Assembly: GCA_964607765.1 (NCBI GenBank)
Contig: CAZSNT010000033.1
Location: forward strand, 1 to 64,000
Direction of reading: 5' to 3'
DNA length: 64,000 bases
DNA from: CAZSNT01 sp964607765
GTDB taxonomy: Bacteria; Verrucomicrobiota; Lentisphaeria; Oligosphaerales; JABHEG01
The notes under the pieces were generated by a model, which saw only the letters and a program-made list of their open reading frames with translations, ran no database searches and had not been told where the DNA came from. Made by a program: the position numbers and the translations under genes. Shown one piece after another: positions 44,695-53,046 of this stretch (within the stretch, counting starts at the first letter, position 1; each line of letters starts with the position of its first letter).

Positions 44695-44723
44695 TTGATT
44701 GCTTCGGAAATGCCGCGTATAAT
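44695..44723 (+). promoter_or_regulatory. Sigma70-type promoter of the sulfatase-DUF1080 gene
   Basis: TTGATT (44695-44700), exactly 17 bp, then a perfect TATAAT (44718-44723). It stands out in a GC-rich window. It is bracketed by two LacI-type operators, and the start codon is 60 bp downstream of the -10 box. Confidence 0.75.
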
Positions 44724-44733
44724 TGACGTGAGT

Positions 44734-44747
44734 CGTAAAGGTTTGCG
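44734..44747. promoter_or_regulatory. Second LacI-type operator at the predicted transcription start
   Basis: CGTAAAGGTTTGCG followed by TCT matches 15 of 17 bases of the operator at 44674. It would cover about +1 to +20 of the transcript, a position suited to repression. The 60-bp distance between the two sites could allow looping. Confidence 0.65.
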
Positions 44748-44782
44748 TCTGGATGCATGACAGGGCGGCAAGAGAACCAGCA

Positions 44783-47665
44783 ATGACCAAATTGATCAGC
44801 ACCTTCGCCTTGATCCTCACCGTGTCGGCCGCGTTCGCCGACAAGCCCAATCTGGTGCTCTTCTACGCCGATGACTTGGGTTGGGGCGATCTGAGCGTGT
44901 ACAACAAGGAACCCGGTTACTTCCGACACACGCCGAACATCGACCGGATCTTCGAGCACGGTGTTCGGCTCGAGAACTACATGACGCACTGCGTTTGCTC
45001 GCCCTCGCGCGCCGGATTGCTGACCGGAAAACACTATGCGACGGTGTCGGCCGGCCCGGCCACGGGCGGCACGCTGCCGAACGACATCCGGAACATAGCG
45101 AAGGACTTCCGGGCCGCCGGCTACAGGACCGGCGCGTTCGGCAAGTGGCACAACGGCATGCCCAATTTCCCGGCAGACGGCAACGGCCAGGCGTTCGACT
45201 ACAACAAGGACAGGGTCTGGAATGAGTTGCACCGTCAACACACCTGCGATCTGACCAACGGCATCTTCGACAACCACAAGGGCTGGGAGTGGGGCGACGG
45301 CGTGAATGCCTACGGGTTCGACCGCTGGGTGGGCTATTACAACGGCGGCGGGGACCTCTTCGACCGGTATGTCAACTGGCACCACGACATCGATTGGTGG
45401 CATGACCGACGGTACGTCCCGGACGAGAAGGGGTACACCACCGACCTGATCACGACGCACGCCGTCGCGTTCATCGAACAGAGCAAGGGCAAGCCCTTCT
45501 TCTGCTACATCCCCCACGAAGCCGTGCATGCGCCGCTGCAGGTCAAACTGGCCGATCTGAAGGCGCTGTGCAGGCGGTTCCCCGGCGAGTGGGAGTACGT
45601 GCGCAACGTCGTCAGCCCCAGAAGCGGGCGCCGAATCGAGGACGCGGAGGAGATCCGCTGCGAGGGCGGCGCCGAGTTCGACGCCGGCAAGATCGATCCG
45701 GAGAAGAAGCGTTTCCAACCGTTGATCTACGCCACCTACCTCTACTCGCTGGACGCGAGCGTGGGCCGCGTGATGCAGAGAATCGAGGAACTGGGTCTCG
45801 CGAGCAACACGATCTTCCTCTTCACTGCGGACAACGGTGCCACGTCGGGCGGCTGCAACCTGCCGTTCCGGGGCAGCAAGCACACGCTCTGGGATGGGGG
45901 CGTCCACGTGCCTGCTGCGGTCTGGTGGCCAAGGAACTTCGATGCGAACACCGCACCGTATACGCCGGGGAACAACCGATACACCGGGTTCATCGGTTAC
46001 CTCGATCTGTACCCGACGCTGCTGTCCATGGCCGGCCAGTCCTGCCTGGCGCAGGGCCTTGACGGGATGGACTGCTGGAAGAACCTGAAGGACAACACCA
46101 ATCCCCGGCCCGGCATGGAGAACGCCTATCACTGGATGTGGAGTGACCACGGGATGATCCGCACGAACGGCTGGAAGTTGTTCTACTCCGAGAGCGCCAA
46201 GCGGGTCGAGCTGTACGATCTCGCGGCGGACGTCGGAGAGGAGACAAACGTCGCTGCCGCCCACCCGGAAGTACGCGACACGCTGATCGGTATGCACAGG
46301 AAGTGGCTCGCCGACAATGGGTATGCCGTGTCGTACCTGCCGGTTGACAAGACCCGTGTCGGAGCGCCAGCCCCGAAGGGCGACGTGTTGGAGATCAGGG
46401 CCACGCAGACGCGGGACTTGGGGAACGCGCACAATGAGGGCGTGTACCTGCGTCTGGCCAAGAGCGATGGCTGGGGTGAGAAGCTCGGCGGCTACGTCGA
46501 GTGCGGCGATCAGCTTGAGTACGATATCTACGTCTGCGAAGACAGCGACATCTCGCAGGGCATCTCCTACTGTGCCGGCGCGGGCTGGAAACCGTTCCTC
46601 AACCCGCGGAACGGTCTGAACCAGGACGGCGCGTCCCCGCAGCTGCTCGAGCACCGGAAGGGTACCTGGACGCGTCAGGCGGTCGGCATCGGCAATATGT
46701 GTCCGCGCGCCATGGTGGTCAGCTACGTCGCCTTGCAGAGCCGGAAGGCCGGGACTCACCACTTCTATCTGGACAACGTGGTTGTGCGCCGCAGCGACGG
46801 CACGATCCGGAACGTTGTCTGGGCGTCGCGGAACGACTCGGGGCCGCTGATCGTGCGGCATCGGAACAGGAACTACAACAAGCTCGCGGACGCGCTCGGC
46901 GCAAAGGGCTTCCCGTTCAGCGCGATCGACATCACGGCGACTCAGGTCGATGCGGTCACACAGGCCAAGCCCAAGGAGGCACGACAGCCTGCCGACGAGG
47001 GCGCTTCGTGGACGCCGCTGTTCAACGGGAAAGACCTCTCGGGGTGGTCCGTGCAGTGCCGCCCGAAAGACCGGGACAAGGGCTACTGGCGAGTAGACGC
47101 GGGCTCAATCCTGGTCGATTCGGTCGGTCACAGGGACCACAACTACATCTGGCTGATGAGCGACGGCGAGTACTCCGACTTCCGGCTGAAGCTCAAGTTC
47201 CAGATCCACAAGGGCATCAGTGGCAACAGCGGCGTGCAGATCCGCAGTCGCTACGACACTGCTGCCGGCTGGCTGGACGGTCCCCAACTGGATATCCATC
47301 CCCCGAATCCAATGCGGGCGGGGTTGATCTATGACGAGACCCGGGGCACGAAGCGCTGGATCTGCCCCTCGCTGGAGAAAGGGAACCACAGGATCCCCGC
47401 GGCCAAGACAAACCCGAAAGTGAAGCTTGTCTACGGTGAGGGGACCTGGAACGAGATGGAGATCGTCGCGCAGGGCACGCACATCACGTGCATCGTCAAC
47501 GGCGAAGTCGCGTCCGACTACGACGGTGCAGGTGTGCTGGATGATGCGGACCACCGGGACCACAACGTCGGGCTGCGGGGACATGTCGCCCTGCAGTTGC
47601 ATTCGCGAAGCGAGCTGAAGGCTCGTTTCAGGGACATCCGCATCCAGGAGAGGACGAGTAAATGA
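44783..47665 (+). CDS. Exported sulfatase fused to DUF1080 (3-keto-disaccharide hydrolase) domain, CSPSR
   Basis: A 960-aa protein. Signal peptide to about residue 19 (VSAAFAD). Sulfatase domain ~20-520: PNLVLFYADDLGWGDLSVYN, formylglycine precursor Cys72 in CVCSPSRAGLLTGKHYA, distal site NTIFLFTADNGATSGG. A middle beta-rich region of ~200 residues (EILEIRATQTRDLGNAHNEG-like, VYLRLAKSDGWGEKLGG) follows. Residues ~745-960 are DUF1080: WTPLFNGKDLSGWSVQ, FRLKLKFQIHKGISGNSGVQIRS, VRGHVALQLHS-type end. DUF1080 is a concanavalin-like fold annotated as 3-keto-disaccharide hydrolase. A reverse GTTTTCCGGTC word (45022) lies inside. Driven by the LacI-controlled promoter just upstream. Confidence 0.92.
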   Translation: MTKLISTFALILTVSAAFADKPNLVLFYADDLGWGDLSVYNKEPGYFRHTPNIDRIFEHGVRLENYMTHCVCSPSRAGLLTGKHYATVSAGPATGGTLPNDIRNIAKDFRAAGYRTGAFGKWHNGMPNFPADGNGQAFDYNKDRVWNELHRQHTCDLTNGIFDNHKGWEWGDGVNAYGFDRWVGYYNGGGDLFDRYVNWHHDIDWWHDRRYVPDEKGYTTDLITTHAVAFIEQSKGKPFFCYIPHEAVHAPLQVKLADLKALCRRFPGEWEYVRNVVSPRSGRRIEDAEEIRCEGGAEFDAGKIDPEKKRFQPLIYATYLYSLDASVGRVMQRIEELGLASNTIFLFTADNGATSGGCNLPFRGSKHTLWDGGVHVPAAVWWPRNFDANTAPYTPGNNRYTGFIGYLDLYPTLLSMAGQSCLAQGLDGMDCWKNLKDNTNPRPGMENAYHWMWSDHGMIRTNGWKLFYSESAKRVELYDLAADVGEETNVAAAHPEVRDTLIGMHRKWLADNGYAVSYLPVDKTRVGAPAPKGDVLEIRATQTRDLGNAHNEGVYLRLAKSDGWGEKLGGYVECGDQLEYDIYVCEDSDISQGISYCAGAGWKPFLNPRNGLNQDGASPQLLEHRKGTWTRQAVGIGNMCPRAMVVSYVALQSRKAGTHHFYLDNVVVRRSDGTIRNVVWASRNDSGPLIVRHRNRNYNKLADALGAKGFPFSAIDITATQVDAVTQAKPKEARQPADEGASWTPLFNGKDLSGWSVQCRPKDRDKGYWRVDAGSILVDSVGHRDHNYIWLMSDGEYSDFRLKLKFQIHKGISGNSGVQIRSRYDTAAGWLDGPQLDIHPPNPMRAGLIYDETRGTKRWICPSLEKGNHRIPAAKTNPKVKLVYGEGTWNEMEIVAQGTHITCIVNGEVASDYDGAGVLDDADHRDHNVGLRGHVALQLHSRSELKARFRDIRIQERTSK

Positions 47666-47929
47666 GAACGCACCCTCACCGGAGCCGGAACGGGTCGGCG
47701 GGAGAATGAAGCGTTATGTTATCGCCACAGAAACAGGCTGCATCTTCGAACCCGGACTACAGCGGAATGGCCTCAGGATAGGGGCGGTGTGGACGCTCTG
47801 CACGCGGGACCAATCTCGCTCACCCACGGCACAAGGCCGTGGGGGTCGTTCGCAAACATTCCAGCAACCCAGCAATCCAACAATCCAACTGGGCATGAGA
47901 CTGCTGTGACTGAGAACAGGAGTACGAGC
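47666..47929. other. Spacer with a palindromic repeat element
   Basis: No convincing gene. It contains the hairpin element described at 47814-47854 and a short tandem of CCAGCAACC/CAGCAATCC/CAACAATCC near 47862-47890. The rest shows nothing I can name. Confidence 0.5.
47814..47854. repeat. Palindromic element copy 1 (8-bp stem, 5-base loop)
   Basis: CCCACGGC (47823-30) pairs with GCCGTGGG (47836-43) around a 5-base loop. Flanks CTCGCTCA and GGGGTCG match, in reverse complement, the element at 49277. It lies 75 bp before the oxidoreductase start. Confidence 0.6.
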
Positions 47930-49228
47930 ATGAATACGTCCCGCCGGGAGTTCATCCAACGGGCAACCACGTGGGCGGGTGCCGCGGCAGCGCCGGTCAT
48001 CCTCCCTTCGTCTGCCTGGGGGGCAGCCGGAACCGTGGCGCCAAGCAACCGTCTGAACATCGGCCTCGTCGGCATGGGCAAGATGATGTGGGGGCACATG
48101 AACGGCTTCCTTGGCCGGAAGGATGTGCAGATCATCGCTATCAGCGACGTGGAGACAAAGCGCCTGGACAAGTGTGCTGAGAAGATCAACAGTACCTACT
48201 CGGAACGCTTCGGCAAGGACTACAAGGGCGTTCAGATTTGCCGAGACTTCCGCGAGCTTAACGCCCGCCCAGACATCGACGGCGTGGCCATCGCCACCCC
48301 GACCAACTGGCACGCCATCCAGTCTATCGATGCCATGAAGAACGGGAAGGACGTCTACTGCGAGAAGCCGCTGACCTTAACCATTCAGGAAGCGGAGGCC
48401 ATCAAGCTCGCCGCGCGGCGCTACAACCGAATCTTCCAGACGGGCAGCCAGCAGCGCTCCGATTTCAAGTTCCGCTTCGCCTGTGAACTCGTGCGCAACG
48501 GTGCGATCGGCAAGATCAAGATCGTGCACGTGAACTGTGGCGGCCCCGCCCGCGACTGTTACCTGCCCGCGCAGCCCACGCCCGAGACTCTCGACTGGGA
48601 CCGCTGGCTGGGGCCTGCTGCCATGCGTCCGTACAACGAGAAGCTCTGTCCGCTGGACGACCACAAAGGCTGGCCGCGATGGCGTGACTACTGGGACTAC
48701 TGCGGCGGCGGCATGTACGACTTCGGCGCGCATCACTTCGACATCGCACAGTGGGGGCTCGGCATGGACGGGACAGGCCCCGTCCAGATCATCCCGAAGG
48801 AAGCCAGTGAGCACAAGCTCCTGACCTACGTCTACGAGAACGGCGTCCCGATGACGCATGGAGGCGCCAAAGGCGGCGGATCGATTCAATTCGTCGGCGA
48901 GAAGGGCACCGTGAATGTGGGACGCGGCTTCCTCAAGACGGACCCGGAAGACCTCATGAAGGTGAAATGGGGCCCGGCAGACACCCGTCTGTACGAAAGC
49001 CGCGACCACAAGGGGAACTGGCTCGACGGCATGCGCACGCGCCGTCCCTGCATCTGCACGGCGGGAGTAGGCTGCAGCACCATCACGGTCTGCAGCTTGG
49101 GGAACATCGTCTACCGCCTGAAACGCACACTGAAGTGGGACCCGGCACGGGTGCAGTTCGTCAACGACCCGGCCGCTGACCGCCTGCTTGGAAGGAGCAT
49201 GCGGGCACCGTGGACTCTCACTGTTTAG
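47930..49228 (+). CDS. TAT-exported Gfo/Idh/MocA oxidoreductase
   Basis: A 432-aa protein. The N-terminus SRREFIQRATTWAGAAAAPV is a twin-arginine signal. The Rossmann domain begins NIGLVGMGKMMWGHMNGFLG; the catalytic-lysine motif is DVYCEKPLTLTIQEAEAIKLA; the second domain has GPARDCYLPAQPTPETLDWDRWLGPA and YWDYCGGGMYDFGAHHFDIAQWGLG, typical of the exported branch common in PVC and Bacteroidetes genomes. TAT export implies the protein is folded with its cofactor before crossing the membrane. It would oxidise a sugar in the periplasm, in line with the keto-sugar role proposed for DUF1080 next door. CAGGAG precedes the ATG. Confidence 0.92.
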   Translation: MNTSRREFIQRATTWAGAAAAPVILPSSAWGAAGTVAPSNRLNIGLVGMGKMMWGHMNGFLGRKDVQIIAISDVETKRLDKCAEKINSTYSERFGKDYKGVQICRDFRELNARPDIDGVAIATPTNWHAIQSIDAMKNGKDVYCEKPLTLTIQEAEAIKLAARRYNRIFQTGSQQRSDFKFRFACELVRNGAIGKIKIVHVNCGGPARDCYLPAQPTPETLDWDRWLGPAAMRPYNEKLCPLDDHKGWPRWRDYWDYCGGGMYDFGAHHFDIAQWGLGMDGTGPVQIIPKEASEHKLLTYVYENGVPMTHGGAKGGGSIQFVGEKGTVNVGRGFLKTDPEDLMKVKWGPADTRLYESRDHKGNWLDGMRTRRPCICTAGVGCSTITVCSLGNIVYRLKRTLKWDPARVQFVNDPAADRLLGRSMRAPWTLTV

Positions 49229-49276
49229 ACCAGAATGGTGCCGGGATGAGGCCAAGAAACTGCTGCACGTGGCCCT

Positions 49277-49313
49277 GCGACCCCACCCACCTTGCGTGGG
49301 TGGTGAGCGAGGC
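49277..49313. repeat. Palindromic element copy 2 (8-bp stem, 5-base loop)
   Basis: CCACCCAC (49284-91) pairs with GTGGGTGG (49297-304) with a 5-base loop. The outer GACCCC at 49280 can pair with GGGGTC at about 49318. In reverse complement the element aligns with the copy at 47814 (CGCTCA, CAAGG, GGGGTCG). It lies in the 157-bp gap before the ThuA-HEAT gene. Confidence 0.6.
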
Positions 49314-49385
49314 CGCGGGGGTCGTTTCGCAGCTTACCCTACCCTCATTCATGCCTGGACCACGCTAGTAACAGGAAGCTCGACA

Positions 49386-52300
49386 ATGAAGAGATACCTG
49401 CACATCTATACCGTCCTTCTGTTTGTCTGCGGCGCGGCGAGCGGGGCGCCGGAGGGACTCAAGCCGCCATCCGAAGCGGACATTGCGAAGATGGAAGCCG
49501 CCATGCCGGCCAAGCCGACCGTCAAGCCGACCAAACCGCGCAAGCTCCTCATTTTCTCGCAGTGCGAAGGGTTCAAACACTCCTCCATCCCGTTCGGGGA
49601 GAAGGCGTTCGAGATCATGGGCAGGAAGGCCGGCGCGTTCACTACCGTCGTGGCGGATGACTGCGCCATCCTGGAATCGCCCGAGTTCGACACATTCGAC
49701 GCGATCCTGATGAACAACTGCACCATGCGTCTGCCCCTGCTGAACATCGACACAAAGGGCATGGACGAGGAACAGAAGGCCGCCGCGGACGAGCGTGAGG
49801 CCAAGGCGCAGAAGCGCTTCCTGGATTTCATCCGCAACGGCAAGGGCCTTATCGGTGTCCACGCGGCAACCGACTGCCTCTACAAATGGGAAGAGTACGG
49901 CGAGGCCGTGGGCGCCTACTTCTGGGGGCATCCATGGAGCGAAGACGTCGGCGTGAAGCTCGACGATCCCGGACATCCACTGCTTAAAGCCTTCAACGGC
50001 CTGCCATTCATCGTGGGCGATGAGATCTACCAGTTCCGCGAGCCGTATTCACGTGACACACACCGCGTCCTGCTCAGCATCGACCCGGCAGAGACCAACA
50101 TGAACAAGGACTCGATCCGGCGCGAAGACGGCGACTTCGGGGTCGCGTGGATCCGGGAATACGGGAAAGGCCGCGTCTTCTACTTCTCGCTCGGCCACCG
50201 GCATGAGATCTTCTGGAACGCGCCACTGATGCAATGCTATCTGGACGGCATCCAGTACGCGTTCGGGGACCTGAGGGCGGACGCAACACCCAGTGCTCAG
50301 CTCAGTCCCGAGTACCTGGCGGAATCGGCTGCCGCAGCGCTGGCCACCGGGCTGGAGAGTGTCTTTGCCGAACTGAAACGCTACACGCTGGGCGAGGACG
50401 AGAGTGTCCCCAAGCAAGTTGCGGCCCTTGTCGTCGAGCATCAGGGAACGGCGGGACCGGTCCGAAGCCAGGTCGCACGGCTGTTCGCAGCATTGGCCGC
50501 GAACACCGAGGCGACGCCCGACTCCCGGGTATTCGCCTGCAGACAGTTGCGCCTGATCGGCGGCGAAGCGGCCGTGCCGATTCTCGTCGGACTCCTGAAA
50601 GATGACGCTCTCCGCCACCCGGCACGCATGGCGCTCGAGGCCATCCCGGGAGCTGCCGTCGACACCGCGTTGCTCAGAGCACTCCCGAACAGCAACGGCC
50701 TGGCCAAAGCCGCCCTGATCGAGTCGCTCGGAGCAAGAGGCGCAACCGCAGCATCCTCGGCACTGACCGAGAGCCTGCGCAGTGCAGAGCCCGTGGTTGC
50801 GGAGTCCGCAGCCAACGCGCTGGGCCGGATTGGCGGGAAGCAGGCGGCTGACGCGCTGCTGGCTGTGCGCGCAAGCGTGCCCGATACGCTGAGGCCCGCC
50901 GTCGACCGCGCCATCCTCGCGTGTGCGGAGTCCGCGCGTCTGGCGGGCCATGCGACAGCCGCGGCGCCATGCTACGCTGCATTGGCGGCGCCCGACGCTG
51001 CCCCGCACATCCGCGCCGCAGCCGTGTATGGCCAGGCCATGATGAAAGGCGCGCCTGCCGCAACCGAAGTGGCCGAGGCGCTGCGGTCCGAACCCCGGGA
51101 GATCGCGCAAGCCGGTGCGCGGCTTGTCCGAGCTCTTCCCGGGGAAACGGTCGTCACACAGACATGCCAGGGCCTCGCCACGCTCTCCCCTGCCACTCAG
51201 GCTCTGGCGCTCGATGCTTTGGCTGCCCGCGGTGACCGCCGGGCGCAGGATGCCGTGCTGGCGCTCATCACGACTGAAAACGCGAGCGTCCAAGCAGCCG
51301 CTCTGCGCGCTTTGGAAGCCCTTGGCGATGCCAAGTCAGTAATGCCCGTTGCCGCTCTGGCCGCCGACGAGGAGGCCGACAAGAAGGTGCGGGAGGCGGC
51401 ACGTCAGGCGCTCGAGCGCATGAACGGGCCCGGGGTCGACCAGGTCCTGATCGACGCCATGGCCGAGGCGGGAACTGCGGCCAAGATCGAGTACGTCAAA
51501 GCGCTGGGCACGCGCAAAGCGCGAGCCGCCCTACCCGCGCTCTATGACAGCGTTCTGGCAGAGGACAGGACGCTCGCGAAGGAGTCCTGCAAAGCGATCG
51601 CGGTCTTGTGTGAAACATCCGAGCTGCCGAAGATCGTCGACCTCATCATCGAGACGTCGAGCAGCAGCGTCAGGACGCAGCTCGAAAACACACTTGTGAA
51701 CGTGGCACGACGTACGGATGGTGAGACCGCGAAGGTCGCCGCCGCCCTTGCGGGTCTTGAGCGGAATCCCCCGAAACCGGCCCGCATCTCTCTGCTCGCG
51801 GCCCTCGGTAAGATTGGGGCCGCACCGGCGCTGCCCGTCTTGGAGACGGCTTTGAAGGACGCTGACGTGGAGATCCAACGGGCGGCTGTGAAGGCGCTGG
51901 CGGACAGCTGGCCGACTGCCGACCCCATTCTCTCGTTACGGAAAATCAGCCGCGAGGCGGAGGATCTGGTTCTCCGCGTGCTGTCGCTGCGTGGGTACGC
52001 ACGCATGCTGGCGCTGCCCAGCGATCGGCCCATGTCAGAGACTCTCAAACTCTACAATGAAGCGTTGGAGCTGGCGAAAGGCGACCAGGAGAAACGCACA
52101 CTGATCACCGGTTTGGGCGAGCTGGCTCATCCCGATGCCCTCACCGCCGTGAGACGGTTCCTGGACGACGAGGCCGTGCAGGAAGAAGCCCTGATGAGCG
52201 CGCTCAGTATCATGCAGAACGTCGGCGGCAAAGGCATGACATTCGATGCGTGTGTGAAACCCAAGACCGGGTCGAACGCAATCGATGGCAACCCGAAGAC

Positions 52301-53027
52301 CCGCTGGACCAGCGGCAAGCGCATGACGGGCGGCGAGTGGTTCCAGGTCACACTGCCGTACGAGACACAGATAAGGGAGATCTTCCTGGACGCCGGCCAG
52401 GAGGGGCGCGATCAGCCCCGCGGTTGGGAAGTCTACGTGTCGCGTGATGGCGAGAACTGGGGCGAGCCGGTCGCTACCGGAGACGATCCGAAGAAGAAGG
52501 CCTTTACGATCACGTTCCCCCCAAGAGACGGCCGCTGCGTGAAGATCGTGCAGACCGGCACGGCAGGTCTCTTCTGGTCCGTCAACGAGATCCGCATCAA
52601 CGGCCTGCCGGACCTCAAAGAGCTCTCTGAAATCCCCTCGGACAGCTGGAAAGTCTCAGCTGCGCGCTCCGCTAAAGACGCGCCGCCGGAGAACGCCATC
52701 GACGGCGACAGAGAGAAGCGCTGGGGCACGGGCGGCGGCATGAAGCCCACCGACTGGTTCATGATCGACATGGGCGAGGAGCGCACCGTACACAAGATCG
52801 TCATGGACGCTGCCAAGTCCGGAAGCGACTACCCGCGTGAGTACCGCATCTACAGCTCCCTCGACGGCGAGGAGTGGTTCGGTCCGATCGGGGCTGGAAA
52901 AGGCGAGAAGGCGCTCGTCACGGCAGTCTGCCTGCCAACCAAGGCGCGGCACATCAAGATCACCCAGTTGGGAGACGAAGAGAAGAAGTGGTGGTCGATG
53001 TACGACCTCCAGATCATTGGAGAGTAG
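49386..53027 (+). CDS. Exported ThuA - HEAT repeat - double discoidin fusion protein
   Basis: A 1213-aa protein. Signal peptide ~1-20 (LLFVCGAASGAP). ThuA domain ~50-300: KLLIFSQCEGFKHSSIPFG, DAILMNNCTMRLPL, GKGLIGVHAATDCLYKWEEYG, AYFWGHPWSED and YGKGRVFYFSLGHRHE. HEAT-type helical repeats ~380-940, rich in Ala/Leu and tandem AAVKAL or AAALRAL-like units. Two C-terminal F5/8C-like domains, ~945-1080 (AIDGNPKTRWTSGKRM, REIFLDAGQEG) and ~1085-1213 (AIDGDREKRWGTGGG, HKIVMDAAKSG). It could be a large periplasmic scaffold that holds a sugar-modifying ThuA centre and binds glycan. AGGAAG precedes the ATG. Nineteen bases separate it from the LacI-family gene. Confidence 0.88.
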   Translation: MKRYLHIYTVLLFVCGAASGAPEGLKPPSEADIAKMEAAMPAKPTVKPTKPRKLLIFSQCEGFKHSSIPFGEKAFEIMGRKAGAFTTVVADDCAILESPEFDTFDAILMNNCTMRLPLLNIDTKGMDEEQKAAADEREAKAQKRFLDFIRNGKGLIGVHAATDCLYKWEEYGEAVGAYFWGHPWSEDVGVKLDDPGHPLLKAFNGLPFIVGDEIYQFREPYSRDTHRVLLSIDPAETNMNKDSIRREDGDFGVAWIREYGKGRVFYFSLGHRHEIFWNAPLMQCYLDGIQYAFGDLRADATPSAQLSPEYLAESAAAALATGLESVFAELKRYTLGEDESVPKQVAALVVEHQGTAGPVRSQVARLFAALAANTEATPDSRVFACRQLRLIGGEAAVPILVGLLKDDALRHPARMALEAIPGAAVDTALLRALPNSNGLAKAALIESLGARGATAASSALTESLRSAEPVVAESAANALGRIGGKQAADALLAVRASVPDTLRPAVDRAILACAESARLAGHATAAAPCYAALAAPDAAPHIRAAAVYGQAMMKGAPAATEVAEALRSEPREIAQAGARLVRALPGETVVTQTCQGLATLSPATQALALDALAARGDRRAQDAVLALITTENASVQAAALRALEALGDAKSVMPVAALAADEEADKKVREAARQALERMNGPGVDQVLIDAMAEAGTAAKIEYVKALGTRKARAALPALYDSVLAEDRTLAKESCKAIAVLCETSELPKIVDLIIETSSSSVRTQLENTLVNVARRTDGETAKVAAALAGLERNPPKPARISLLAALGKIGAAPALPVLETALKDADVEIQRAAVKALADSWPTADPILSLRKISREAEDLVLRVLSLRGYARMLALPSDRPMSETLKLYNEALELAKGDQEKRTLITGLGELAHPDALTAVRRFLDDEAVQEEALMSALSIMQNVGGKGMTFDACVKPKTGSNAIDGNPKTRWTSGKRMTGGEWFQVTLPYETQIREIFLDAGQEGRDQPRGWEVYVSRDGENWGEPVATGDDPKKKAFTITFPPRDGRCVKIVQTGTAGLFWSVNEIRINGLPDLKELSEIPSDSWKVSAARSAKDAPPENAIDGDREKRWGTGGGMKPTDWFMIDMGEERTVHKIVMDAAKSGSDYPREYRIYSSLDGEEWFGPIGAGKGEKALVTAVCLPTKARHIKITQLGDEEKKWWSMYDLQIIGE

Positions 53028-53046
53028 TATCCCCTGAACACTGACC

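Noticed and set aside
47706..47909. 67-codon frame between sulfatase and oxidoreductase
   Set aside because: It runs through the palindromic element and the CAGCAATCC tandem repeat, with no ribosome site or known domain.
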